From NCBI RefSeq assembly GCF_006335015.1, contig NZ_VDGT01000004.1:124001-188000 (forward strand): a DNA stretch of 64,000 nt, read 5' to 3'. The notes below the pieces were generated by a model that worked only from the letters and a program-made list of their open reading frames with translations, was not told the origin of the DNA and made no database searches. Positions 16,831-26,900 of this stretch are shown here, one piece after another. The position numbers and the translations under genes are program-made. This stretch comes from Streptomyces sedi. Its GTDB lineage: Bacteria > Actinomycetota > Actinomycetes > Streptomycetales > Streptomycetaceae. Position 1 is the first letter of the stretch. Each line of letters begins with the position of its first letter.

Positions 16831-17619
16831 CTAACCGAGCCCCTGACCAGCCGCCACTTCCCGCGCGCCGAGAAGCCGCCGACGGAGGTCGGCGACCACC
16901 TCGGCACGCCGGCCGACGAGATAGAAGTGGTCCCCGGTGAGCACCCGCAGCGTGAATCCGGCCGGCGCCACGTCGCCCCACGCCCGCACGCCGTCCACGG
17001 GCGACGAGGGGTCGTCGGCGCCCGCGTAGGCGACGACGGGGCAGCTCACCGGCATCGGGGCACGCGGCCGGTAGGTGCCGACCACGGCGAAGTCCGCGCG
17101 TATCGCGGGCAGCAGCAGCTCCCGCATCTCCGGATCGTCCAGCACCGAGCCGTCGGTGCCACCCAGCCGGCGCACCTCGGCCAGCAGCGTGGCGTCGTCC
17201 GCCAGATACTCGTCCCTGGGCGCCACCCGGTGCGGTGCGGCGCGTGCCGACACGCAGAGCCCGTCGAGCCGCACGCCGTGCAGCTTCTCCAGACGCAGCG
17301 CCACCTCGTAGCCGAGGGAGGCGCCCATGCTGTGCCCGAATATCGCCAACGGCAGGTCGGTGAACGGCAGCAGCGCGCCCGTCACCTCGTTGGCCAGCGG
17401 CTCCATCCGGTCGATGCACGGCTCGTGGAGCCGCTGCTGCCGCCCCGGATAGCGCGCCACCAGCACCTCGACGTCCGGCCCGAACGCCTCGCCCCACTCG
17501 TGGTAGAAGGCGGCGGTGCCGCCCGCGTGCGGCAGGATCGCCAGCCGCACGCGCGGCGCCCTCGTCCCCCGGTAGTGGCGGAACCAGGGGCTCTCACCTG
17601 CCGGTCCATCCGCTCGCAT
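16831..17619 (-). CDS. Type II thioesterase
   Basis: 262-aa alpha/beta hydrolase of the PKS/NRPS editing thioesterase family, which removes stalled or wrong acyl groups from carrier proteins. It shows LAILPHAGGTAAFYHEW near the start, the nucleophile motif IFGHSMGASLGYE, Asp in VVAYAGADDPSSPV, and the catalytic His in LTGDHFYLV. The ATG at 17619 (MRADGPAGESPWFRHY) is preferred to upstream starts that give an Ala/Gly-rich tail. It precedes the second ACP (209-bp gap), so it opens the PKS operon after the regulator. Confidence 0.93.
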   Translation of the reverse strand: MRADGPAGESPWFRHYRGTRAPRVRLAILPHAGGTAAFYHEWGEAFGPDVEVLVARYPGRQQRLHEPCIDRMEPLANEVTGALLPFTDLPLAIFGHSMGASLGYEVALRLEKLHGVRLDGLCVSARAAPHRVAPRDEYLADDATLLAEVRRLGGTDGSVLDDPEMRELLLPAIRADFAVVGTYRPRAPMPVSCPVVAYAGADDPSSPVDGVRAWGDVAPAGFTLRVLTGDHFYLVGRRAEVVADLRRRLLGAREVAAGQGLG

Positions 17620-17742
17620 CCCTGGCTGCCCCCTGCTCGCTCCCGCGCCTGGACGACCGGCGTCCGCCGTCGGGAGAACAGCCGGCCCCCCTCCGGCCGT
17701 TCTCACGCCTTCCGGCCGCACTCACGGCGCCCTCTCGCCGTT

Positions 17743-19440
17743 CTAACGGTCGCCGGGCTGCCGCGGAGCCTCGCTTGCAGGAAGCTGCGAGTCGGAGCTC
17801 GGGGGGTCGGTGAGCAGTCCCAGCTCGGCGGCGCGCACCCCCGCCTGGAAGCGTGAGGTCGCCCCCAACACCGCCATGATCTCCGCGACATGCCGTCGAT
17901 AGGTCCGCACCGAGACCGACAGCTCCCTGGCCGCCACCTCGTCGGTCACCCCGACCTGGAGTTTCTGGAGGATGCGGCGCACGGTCTCGGTCCGCACCCG
18001 GCCGCCGAAGTCCAACTGCCCCGGCGTGCGGACCGCGTTGCGCCAGACGCCGGCGAAGAGCGTGTTCAACGTGCGGATGACGCCGGGAGCGCGGATCATG
18101 GACGCGCGTCGACCGGCGGGGGACTCCGTGCTGACCAGCGCCACCCGGTCGTCCACCACCGTCGCGGTCAGCGCCGGCATCCGGGCCACCCGCGCCTCCC
18201 ACGGCCGGCCCGTCCCCTGCGTGGAGAGACAACCCGCCTCCACCGCCGGCTGGTTGCACAGCAGCCGCACCCGCACCCCGGCGCGGGCCTCGGCCGCCAC
18301 CCGAGCGAGGGCCGCGTGCACCTTCCTGGTCCGCGCGGGGTCGGCCGCCAGCACCACGTCCACGCTGTGCTCGGCCTGCTCGACCAGCTCCCGCACGGCC
18401 GTCACCAACGCCTCGTCGTCCAGCGTGACCTCACAGACCAGCGACCGGTGGCTGAGCTGGCTGGCGTGCTGGCGTCTGGTCTCCTCGATCAGTGTCCGGA
18501 TCTCCAACAGCGCACGCTCCAGCTCATCCCCCCGGCTGCCCCGGGGTCTCTCCTGACGGTGCCGCTGGGCGGGCGACCCGGGGTGCAGCGCCTCCTGGAG
18601 GGTCTCCGAGAGCGTCGCGGCCAGCGACTCGCGGTCGGGCAGCTCCGCGCGTGCCCGGTCGCCGTCCGGCAGCAGCCCCAGCTCGACGGCCCGCACCCCG
18701 GCCTGGAAGCGGGAGTTGACGCCGAGGGCGCACTTGATCTCGGCGACCAGGCGGCGGTAGGTCCGCAGCGACATCTCCAACTCGGGCGCCGCCGCCTCGT
18801 CCGTCGCCCCGTCCCGCAGCTGGCCCAGGACCCGCTGCGTGGGCGTCCGCCGCAGCCGTTGGGCCAGCCTCCGGTGCGCGGTCGGCGTCAGCGCGGTCTG
18901 CCAGGTGCCGGCGAGCAGCAGGTCCAACGCCCGCACCGTGGCCGGGTCCTCGGTGACGGCGGCCTGCGCACCGTGCCGGTCGCCGCCGCGCAGCAGCGCG
19001 ACCCGGCCGTCGACGATCAGCGCCTCCTGCACGTCCCCGCCGGTGACCCTGACCTCCCAGCCGGTCGGCTGCGGGGTCAGCCCGACGGACTCCTCCTCGT
19101 CCAGCGGGGGCGCCGAGTACAGCATCCGGACCCGCACCCCGCGCTCGTAGGCGGCGTGCAGCCCGGAGAGCACCGCCTGCTCGTCCTCCGTGCCCTGCGG
19201 CGGGTGCGGGCCGGCGTAGCTGATCCGTCGCTGGGCCCCGTCGATCAGCAGCCGCGCCGTGCCCGAGGCCGCGAGGCGGCCGGGCAGCATCTGGAGGGAA
19301 CGGTTGTCGGCGCCGTTGCGGTGCAACGAGACGGTGGACTCGATGAGACGCAGCGCCTGGAGCAGCGAGGACTCGATCTCATCACCGCTCGCGCCCGGCA
19401 ACGGCCGGAGATGCTCTGCGGCGGATGATGGTGCGGACAT
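17743..19440 (-). CDS. LuxR-type regulator built from two tandem sensor-HTH copies
   Basis: 565-aa protein made of two copies of the same plan: a PLD/TrmB-like region, then a LuxR HTH. The first half ends [33 protein letters not shown] (broken here as two pieces, LRTYRRLVAEIKCALG and [17 protein letters not shown]); the second ends VRTYRRHVAEIMAVLG then [17 protein letters not shown]. Both match the HTH of the regulator at 2249-3229. A single chain could therefore bind two half-sites like a built-in dimer. The ATG at 19440 has AGGGGGAAA immediately upstream. It is divided from the NRPS-like gene by a 1.47-kb gene-free region and is the likely activator of the PKS operon below it (inference). 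Confidence 0.85.
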   Translation of the reverse strand: MSAPSSAAEHLRPLPGASGDEIESSLLQALRLIESTVSLHRNGADNRSLQMLPGRLAASGTARLLIDGAQRRISYAGPHPPQGTEDEQAVLSGLHAAYERGVRVRMLYSAPPLDEEESVGLTPQPTGWEVRVTGGDVQEALIVDGRVALLRGGDRHGAQAAVTEDPATVRALDLLLAGTWQTALTPTAHRRLAQRLRRTPTQRVLGQLRDGATDEAAAPELEMSLRTYRRLVAEIKCALGVNSRFQAGVRAVELGLLPDGDRARAELPDRESLAATLSETLQEALHPGSPAQRHRQERPRGSRGDELERALLEIRTLIEETRRQHASQLSHRSLVCEVTLDDEALVTAVRELVEQAEHSVDVVLAADPARTRKVHAALARVAAEARAGVRVRLLCNQPAVEAGCLSTQGTGRPWEARVARMPALTATVVDDRVALVSTESPAGRRASMIRAPGVIRTLNTLFAGVWRNAVRTPGQLDFGGRVRTETVRRILQKLQVGVTDEVAARELSVSVRTYRRHVAEIMAVLGATSRFQAGVRAAELGLLTDPPSSDSQLPASEAPRQPGDR

Positions 19441-20193
19441 TTTCCCCCTTCGAAACTTCCGAGGCCCCTCGAATGAAGCAGGAACGAGACGGAGTGAAAC
19501 CGGGTTCCCCGACACGCGGAACCGTGGTCGTACGAGGTGTTCTGCCAGGAGTGAAACGGCGGCCGTAGGGGGGTTTCCCGAGGGCCGGGGAATGCGGTTT
19601 TAACGTTCAACCGGGCGCGGTTCGGCTTTGTTCGGATGAACCGACTTCCCCGACTTCCCTCGTTCCCCTCAGCCGTTGGCGAGGTGCGGGCAACTCCCGA
19701 AAAGCCTTGGGATTGCCGGCCGCGCGGTCACTCGGAGCGGTTGGCGCGCGCTCGCGCTCGGGTGCCCGGGCGGGGTGCGGGAGGCGGTTGGGCCGGGGCC
19801 TTCACAGGGTGGCCGATAAGGCGGAGCGTCGCGTGAAGCCCGTGGGAGGCGCGAGCCGCCGGGGAGGCGCCGCTCGTTCGCGCCGGCGTGCGCAGGGGGA
19901 CGCCGGTCGTCGACCCGGCGCGCTCACCTGGGAGAACGCCCTGTCGTTCGCCCTCGCGCCCGGCGGCGAGGCCGGTGCGGTGGGCGGGGCGTCGGAGGCG
20001 GTGTCGTCCGCCTTCGCAGAACTCATCGGCCATCGGCTGTACATGCGTGTGGTCTCCCCCGAGACGAGTCTTCTGTTAGCGCGTCACCCGGCGGAGCGCA
20101 CTCCGGCGGGGCGTTCGACGCATTCGCGGAGGGCGGGCGGTGCCGCCTTCCGTCGAATCTTCTCCTCCCGGCATATGTGCGGGCGTGCGCCTT

Positions 20194-20203
20194 GGCATAT
20201 GCC
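20194..20203. promoter_or_regulatory. Palindrome GGCATATGCC
   Basis: Perfect 10-bp palindrome; the related sequence GGCATATG also begins 24 bp to the left (20170). It lies 6 bp before the next palindrome. Possible operator for a regulator of the 17743-19440 gene. Confidence 0.35.
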
Positions 20204-20209
20204 TTTGCG

Positions 20210-20223
20210 GTCCCACGTGGGAC
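20210..20223. promoter_or_regulatory. Palindrome GTCCCACGTGGGAC
   Basis: Perfect 14-bp palindrome centred on CACGTG in the gene-free region upstream of the tandem LuxR gene. Perfect symmetry of this length in intergenic DNA next to a pathway regulator suggests a dimeric operator. The binding protein is unknown. Confidence 0.4.
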
Positions 20224-20498
20224 ACGGTCCTTCCCCGTGTCTCCCGGCCGAACCGGAAGCGTTCGACCGCGAGCCGGAGAGGCGCCGGAATCCCGCGCTC
20301 ACCGCTCGGATGGGCACGCGGCCCACCTTCCTCCGGCTTCCGAATGCGAGTTCGGAAGCCGACGACACCGTAGCAGCCCGAACACGCGACTGAGCGGGAC
20401 GTCGTCCATGCACGACTCCCCGCGCCCGGCGGGTAAACCGCGGTGGGGGAGGCGCTCGCAAGAACGTAGTCGAAGTTTCCGCGAATACCAGAGAGGGG

Positions 20499-20518
20499 TT
20501 TGGCAACTTGCTGCCAAA
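20499..20518. promoter_or_regulatory. Inverted repeat TTTGGCA-6 nt-TGCCAAA
   Basis: Perfect 7-bp inverted repeat with a 6-nt spacer inside an AT-richer patch downstream of the NRPS-like gene and upstream of the regulator. It could be a LuxR-type operator or the stem of a weak hairpin; the short AT-rich arms argue for an operator. Confidence 0.4.
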
Positions 20519-20910
20519 GCGGTCATTCGATCGACAGAAAAGAACGCAACATTCAACTTTCTCCGGCGCGGGAGTCCGACTGTTCCCGATTTGGCACAGA
20601 CCGTACGCCGCGCGGACAACCGAACGTCGCTTCCCGTTGCCCTCCCTCCGACCCGTCGCGCACCGCCCCCCTCGCGCCGGAACGACCGGGGAAGCCAGGG
20701 GAACTGTTGACGAACTGTTGCGGAACGACCGCCCGCCGCACTCGCGGCAGGGCCCGCCGCCCGTTGGTTGCCCCGGCGCCGACCGTTCCAAAGGGCCGCC
20801 GCCCGACCGATGGTGGCGCGCGCCGGCGTGACGGAGTGGGCCAACGCGAAGGGGCACGCCCGGGGGAGTGTGAATCCCCGAACGCGCCCCTCGGTCGCGG
20901 TCGCCCCGGA

Positions 20911-23900
20911 TCAGCCGACGGTGACCTCCGACTCCCGACCCGCGAGTGCGGAGAGCGCGGCCAACAACCCCTCGGCCAGCTCGTTCACCGACTCGCGCGC
21001 CCACAGCCCCTCGGGCCAGCGCCAACCGATCACCAGCCGGGGCCCGGACGCCAACTCCTGCACATGGCAGCTGATCTCAAGCCCGTGGGAGAGCCGCGTG
21101 CCCCGGGCGCCCGCGGGTCCCGGCAGCCCGACGCCGCCGCCGTCGGCGACCAGCTTCCAGTCGGCGTCGGCGTCCCCCGCCTCGGCGGCGGGGAACCGAC
21201 CCAGCCACGCGAAGCCCAACTGCGGCTGCGCCGCCTCCGCCAGATCCTCGGCCAGCTCGGGCTCCAGATAGCGCAACAGGCCGTAGCCGAGCCCCTCGTC
21301 CGGCACCTCGCCCAGCGTCTCGGCGACCCGCGCCACCGCCTCGTCGCGGCCCACGCCCGCCAGGTCGAGGCGCACCGGGTGCGGCGCCGCGAGCCAACCG
21401 ACCGTCCGCTCGGCGCCGCTCCTGCGCGCGGTGTCCAACAGGTCGACCAACAGCCCCTGGCCCTCGCTCATCCCGCGCCTCCGCCGCCAGTCACCGACCG
21501 ACAACGCCAGCCCGGCCAGCAGCACGGCGAGCGGATCGCCCTCCGCGCCGGCGGCCCGGCCCGTGCCGAGCAGCGCGGTGGCGCCCTCCTCGGCGGACAG
21601 GCTGACCGTCAGGCTCCGCGTCGTCGCCGGCTCCTCCGGCAGGAACGGGCGGTCGGTCAGCGCGCCGTCGGACCACTCCAGGATCTCCTCCCAGAGCGGG
21701 AGTTCGTCCTCGCGCTCCTCCGAGTCCGCGGTGATCCGCTCCGCCCAGGCGCGCACCGAGGTACCGACCGGCGGCAGCTCGGGCGTCCCGCCGTCGACCA
21801 CGGCGGCGTAGGCGGTGGCCAGGTCCTCCAGCAGCACCCGCCAGGAGACGCCGTCCACAACCAACTGGTGGGCGGCCAGCAGCAGATAGCCCGGCTCGTC
21901 GAAACCGCTGTCGAACCAGACGGCGCGCAGGGTCTCGCCCTGCTCCGGGTCCAGCTCGCCGACCAGGTGATCGGCCTCGTCGCGGAGCGTCGGGTACAGG
22001 TCCTCGCCCTCAAGGCCCAGCACCTCGGCCCTGGTCAGGCAGAACGCGGCGTTGACCGCGCCCGGCTCGCGGACGCGCAACGTCCAGAACGGCTCGCCCG
22101 TCCCCTCCGTCCGCGCCTGGCCTGCCTGGTTCGTCTGGCCTGCCTCGGCGTCGTCGGTGCCGTCGGCCGGCTCGGTGGTGAGGGTGAGTCGCAGCCCGGC
22201 GTGGTGGTCGACGACCGCCTGGAGGGCGTCGGCGAGTGACTGCTCGTCGGCGCCGCCCGGCGTCCGCACCAGCACCGACTGGTGGCAGCCGGCCAGCGGG
22301 CCGCCGCGCTCCCGCAGCCAACGCGCGTTGGGCGGCAACGGCAGCTCACCGGTGCCGGAGTCATGCGCGACGGCGGGTGCGGGTGCGGGCGCGGGTGCGG
22401 GTGCGGGCGCGGGTGCGGGAGGCTCCGCCTCCACGCGTGCCGCCTCCATGTGCTTCGCCGCGTCGTGCGCCACCTCTGTGTGCGCCACCTCTGTGTGCGC
22501 CGCCTCTTCGGTCGCCGCCGTGACGGTCTCCGTCTCGGGGGGTGCCGACTCGACGGGTGCCGTCAACGCGGACGGCTCCGGGGCCCCTTCGGCCTGGACG
22601 TCCCGCGGCTCCGGCTCGTGCGCCGTCCGCGCGGCCCCCGACGGGGGGCCGCCGGCCTCCACGGTGCCGCCGTTGAGCAGGGTGCCCAGGATCTCCAGCA
22701 ACGCCGAACCGTCCGGGGCACGTTCACGGAGCGCCGCCAGGTCGTCGGCGGCGCGCAGCGCACGGTCCACGACCTCGCCGTGGGAGACGGAACCGTCCGG
22801 GCCCACCAGCGCGGGCTGGTCCACGGCCACCGCGACGGGTGAACGGGGCGCCGGCGTCACGGCGATCTCGGGCCGGTCCAGGGCCAGTTCGCCGGAGCCT
22901 GCCTCCGCCGCCACCAGCGTCAGGTCCGCTTCCGAGGTCTCCGTCGACGCGGCGGCACCGCTGGCCAGGGTCGCCAACAACCCGACCACCAGGTCGGCGG
23001 AGCGCGCCACGCCCAGCGCGACCTTCGCACCCGGGCCGATCTCCCGACCCATGAGCACGGCGGTCAACCTGCCCACGCGCTCGTACAGTTCGGCGTAGGA
23101 GAGAGTGTCGCCGGAGAGCGCGACGGCGGGCGCGGCCGGCGTCTTGGCGACCTGCACGCGGAAGGCGTCGGGAACGGTGGCCCGAGGCCCGGCGCCCAGC
23201 GGCGCCCCGCCCGCGTTCGTGCCCGCGTTCGTGCTCCGCGACGCGACCGACGGCGACTCGGCGGCGCGGTCCGTCTCCGCCCTCGGCGCGGGGGCGGGGG
23301 CGGGGGCCGTTTCGGGTGCCGGTGCCGGTGCCGGTGCCGGTGCGGCCTCCGGCTCGGAGGCCGGCTCGGAGGCCGGCTCGGCCTCGAACGCCGTCGCCGG
23401 GAACGCCGTTTCCGTTTCCGTCTCCGGCTCCGTCTCCGGCTCCGTCCCCGTCTCCGGCTCCGTCCCCGTCTCCGCCTCCGGCTCGCTCACCGCCGCCGGG
23501 GCGTCGTTCCGCGGAACCCCGACCTCTCCGGTCGACGGCGCCGCCTCCCGCTCCGGCAGGTTGTCGATGCGGAGTGCGACGGTCGGGTTTGGTGGCTCGG
23601 CCGGGACGTCGTTGGTGGCGGGCCGGTCGGCCCCCGGTTCGGGCAGGTTGTCGATGCGGAGTGCGACGGTCGGGTTCGGCGGTTCGGCCGGAGCGTCGTT
23701 GGTGGCGGGCCGGTCGGCCCCCGGCTCCGGCAGGTTGTCCACCCGCAGCGCCATCGTCGGGTTCGGCGGCGCCGCCTCCGGCTCGGCCGTGCTCGCCGCG
23801 TCAGCCGCCTCCGGCGGCGGCGGGAGCTTCAGCATCATCGTCGTGCCCGGGTCGGCCGCCGGCTCGTCGACCGGTGCGCCCGTCACCCGCGGGTCGACCG

Positions 23901-26900
23901 GGGCCGGGGACGCGACGGGAACCGGCAGCGTCTGCCGGTAGTCGGGCACCGGGCCCGGCGCCTCCGCCGGGTCCGCCGCACGCGGGGCGGCCCCCACGAG
24001 ACGCCCGTCCTCCGTCCAGCGCACCACCGCGCCGGTGCGCAGCATCCTGGCTCCCGGCTCGCCGTGCGGGTCGGCGACCAGCCGGGCCGCCGTCGCGCCC
24101 GGCTGGCCGGCGTAGCCCCTGGCCAGACTGGGGCCCGTGACATACAGCTCGCCGGCGACGCCGATCGAGGCCGTGCGCAGCAGCCCGTCCAGCACCTGAA
24201 GTCGCATACCGGGCGCCGGAGTTCCCCAGAGGGCGGCGCCGTCGAGCCCGTCGAGGCCCTCCGGCCCCTGCGGCCCGGTCACCGTCGCCGGCACCCCGCT
24301 CTCCGGCACCGCGCGGGTCACCAGGGCGGCGGGCCGCGCGCCCGCCTCCCTGGCGGTGCGCGGCGTGCCGGGCACGACCACGACCAGCCCCTCGGGCAGC
24401 GGTCCCGCCAGCCCGAGCGTGGTCAACTCCTGGTCGCCCAACGTCAGATGGCTCACCGCCGCCTGGCCGAGCAGCGTCGCCAACGCCTGCCCGCCCGGCA
24501 CCTGCGCCGGCAGCACCAGCGTCGCGCCGTTCAACAGCGCCGCGTACACCGCGCGTTCCGCCTCGGGGTCGCCGGGGCGGGCCGTGGCCAGGGAACGGCT
24601 GCCGGCCGTCAACCCGGTCAGCCGCAGCGCGGCGTCCGCGAGCGCGGCCACGCCGGCCTGGGTGACCAGCGCGCCGGGGCCCGAGGCCTGGTCCCTGGCG
24701 TGGCTGACATAGGCCGGGCTGGCGCCCCGCAGCGGCGCGACGCGCTCCGCGTCGGTCGGGTCGCCCGCGTTGCCCGCCGGACGGTCCCGGTCGGCGGCGG
24801 TGTCCTGGTCGGGACGGCCGCCGGCGACGTCGGAGAGGCGCAGCTGCGTCGTCGCCTCGGAGTCCAACGAGCCGTCCGAGGGGCCGTCCGAGGCCGGCTC
24901 GGGGTCGTTCGGCTCGCCGAAGCCGCTGGTCAACTGACGGACCACGCCCGGGTCGTCGAGGATCAGACGCCCGGGGCCGAGCCCGGTGCGCAACCGGCCG
25001 CTGTTCGCCTGGTCGGTGATCAGCAGCAGCGGCGCGGCGGCCGTCAGCAGCCGCTCGGTGCGGACCAGGGGCTCCGTCGGGTCCAGCAGCAGGTGCGCGG
25101 CACCGGACTTGAGCACGCCGAGCATCGCCACGACGAGATCGGCGGAACGCGGCAGCGCGATCGCGACGACCCGCTCCGCGCCGATGCCGCTCTGGATCAG
25201 CAGCCGGGCCAGCCGGTTGGCGCGCAGGTTCAGCTCGGCGTAGGACAGCTCGCCCGCCTCGGTGACCAGCGCGGGGGCGTCACGGCGCTCGGAGACCTGT
25301 CGTTCGAACCGCTCGACCGCGGTCTCCGTCGCCCTGGCCCGCTCCGCGCGGCCCTGGAACGCGGTCAGGCGCACCCGCTCCGCTTCGCCCGGCCGGCCCA
25401 CGGCCGCCGTGCGGGCGCCCGGGGTCAGGGCGAGCGCCGTGAGCAACTGCCGCACGCGGCCCAGCAGCCGCGCCGCCGCGGCGCCGCCCAGCGCGTCGGG
25501 CCGGTGGCCCAGCCGCAGCGTGAGGCGCTCGCCCGGGACCACGGCCAACGTGACCGGCGTCGCCTCGGCATCCAGCCTGCCCACGGACGTCAGCCGCGGC
25601 TCGCCCGCGTGCGCCGGCCTGGCCGGCTCCCGCACCAGCACAGAGGAGTCGAAGAGCGTTCCGGCGCCGGCCAGTTGACGCAGCGCGGCCAGGGTCACCC
25701 GGCCGTGCGGCAGCAGCGCGGTGCGCTCCGCGTGGACGCGCCCGAGCAGCTCCGTAAGGGGCTCGGCCGGGTCGATCCGCACGCGCAGCGGCACCGTGTG
25801 GTCGAACGGGCCGAGCGCGCCGGCCGCCTCGGGCGACCGGCCGGGGGCCGTCACGCCGAGCACCACGTCCCGACGCCCGGTCAACGCGCCGAGCGCCAGC
25901 GCCCACGCGGCGTGCGCGGCGGCCTCCAGCGGCACGCCCCTGGCGTGAAGTGTCGCCGTCAGCCGCTCGGTCACCGAGTCGGACAGCTCGACGGCGACCG
26001 TCTCCCGCGCCGTGTCGGGCGCGCCCGGCGCCTCGGCGGCCAGCGTCGGCCCGCCCAGGTCGGCGAGGACCGCGCGCCACGCCGCGAGGTCCGCCTCCCC
26101 GTCGAGCGCGGTCAGCTCCGGCAGCGCCGCCCGGTAGGAGGGGGCCGCGGGGACGGCGGCGAGGTCGTCGGCCGCGTAGAGATGCAGCAGCTCGCCGGGG
26201 AGCAGCGAGAGCGAACGGTCGTCGAGCAGCAGCCGGTGCGCGGTGAGCACCAGTTGGTGCCGGTCCGCGCCGAGCCGCACCAGGGCGCCCCTGGCCAGCG
26301 GCGGGGCGTCCAGCGCGAACGGCTGGTCGCGCTCGCTGCGCCGCACGGACAGCAGCCTGCCGTCCTGCCGGTGGGCCGGCACGTCGCCCAGGTCGATCTC
26401 CTGCCAGGGCAGGTCGCCCGCCGGCCGTGGCGCCTCGGCGCCGGCCGGGGCGAGCCCGGTGCGCAGCGCGTCGTGCCGGCGCAGCAGCGCGTCGAGCGCG
26501 CCGCGCAGCCGCGCCGCGTCCAGCGGGCCTTCCAGGTCCAGCGTCAACTGCGCGGCGTGCACCGCCGCCCGGCCCTCGCCGGGCGCCAGCGCGCCCAGCA
26601 GCTCCGACTGGCGCGCGGTGAGCGGCCCGGGCCCGGTGAGCGCGGCCGGCTCGGCGGCCGGCGGGCCGGCGTCGGCGGGGCGCTGCCCCGCGAGATCGGC
26701 GAGCGCGGCCAGCCAGTGCCCGGCGATGGCGGTCAGCTCCGCCTCGCCCAGGCCGTCGCCGCCGCGCCACTCGGCGGTCAGCACCGGGCCCCGGCCGGAC
26801 TCCACGGTCCGCACCTCCAGGCCCAGTTGACGGCCGGGCGGCAGCGGGGCTCGGCCGTCCTCGGCGGCCTCGGAGACCGGCAGCCAGTCGGAGTCCTGCC

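Larger units (their letters stand above)
19441..20910. other. 1.47-kb gene-free region between NRPS-like and regulator genes
   Basis: I see no convincing gene here. Open frames on both strands have arginine-rich, low-complexity translations without ribosome sites or domains. The stretch is less GC-biased than its surroundings around 20460-20570. It contains three symmetrical elements listed separately (20194-20203, 20210-20223, 20499-20518). As both flanking genes run leftward, the region must hold the promoter of the regulator gene and any end of the NRPS-like transcript. Confidence 0.6.

Noticed and set aside
19707..20393. Open frame on the plus strand in the gene-free region
   Set aside because: Arg/Ala-rich translation, no ribosome site, no domain, and it spans the palindromic elements.
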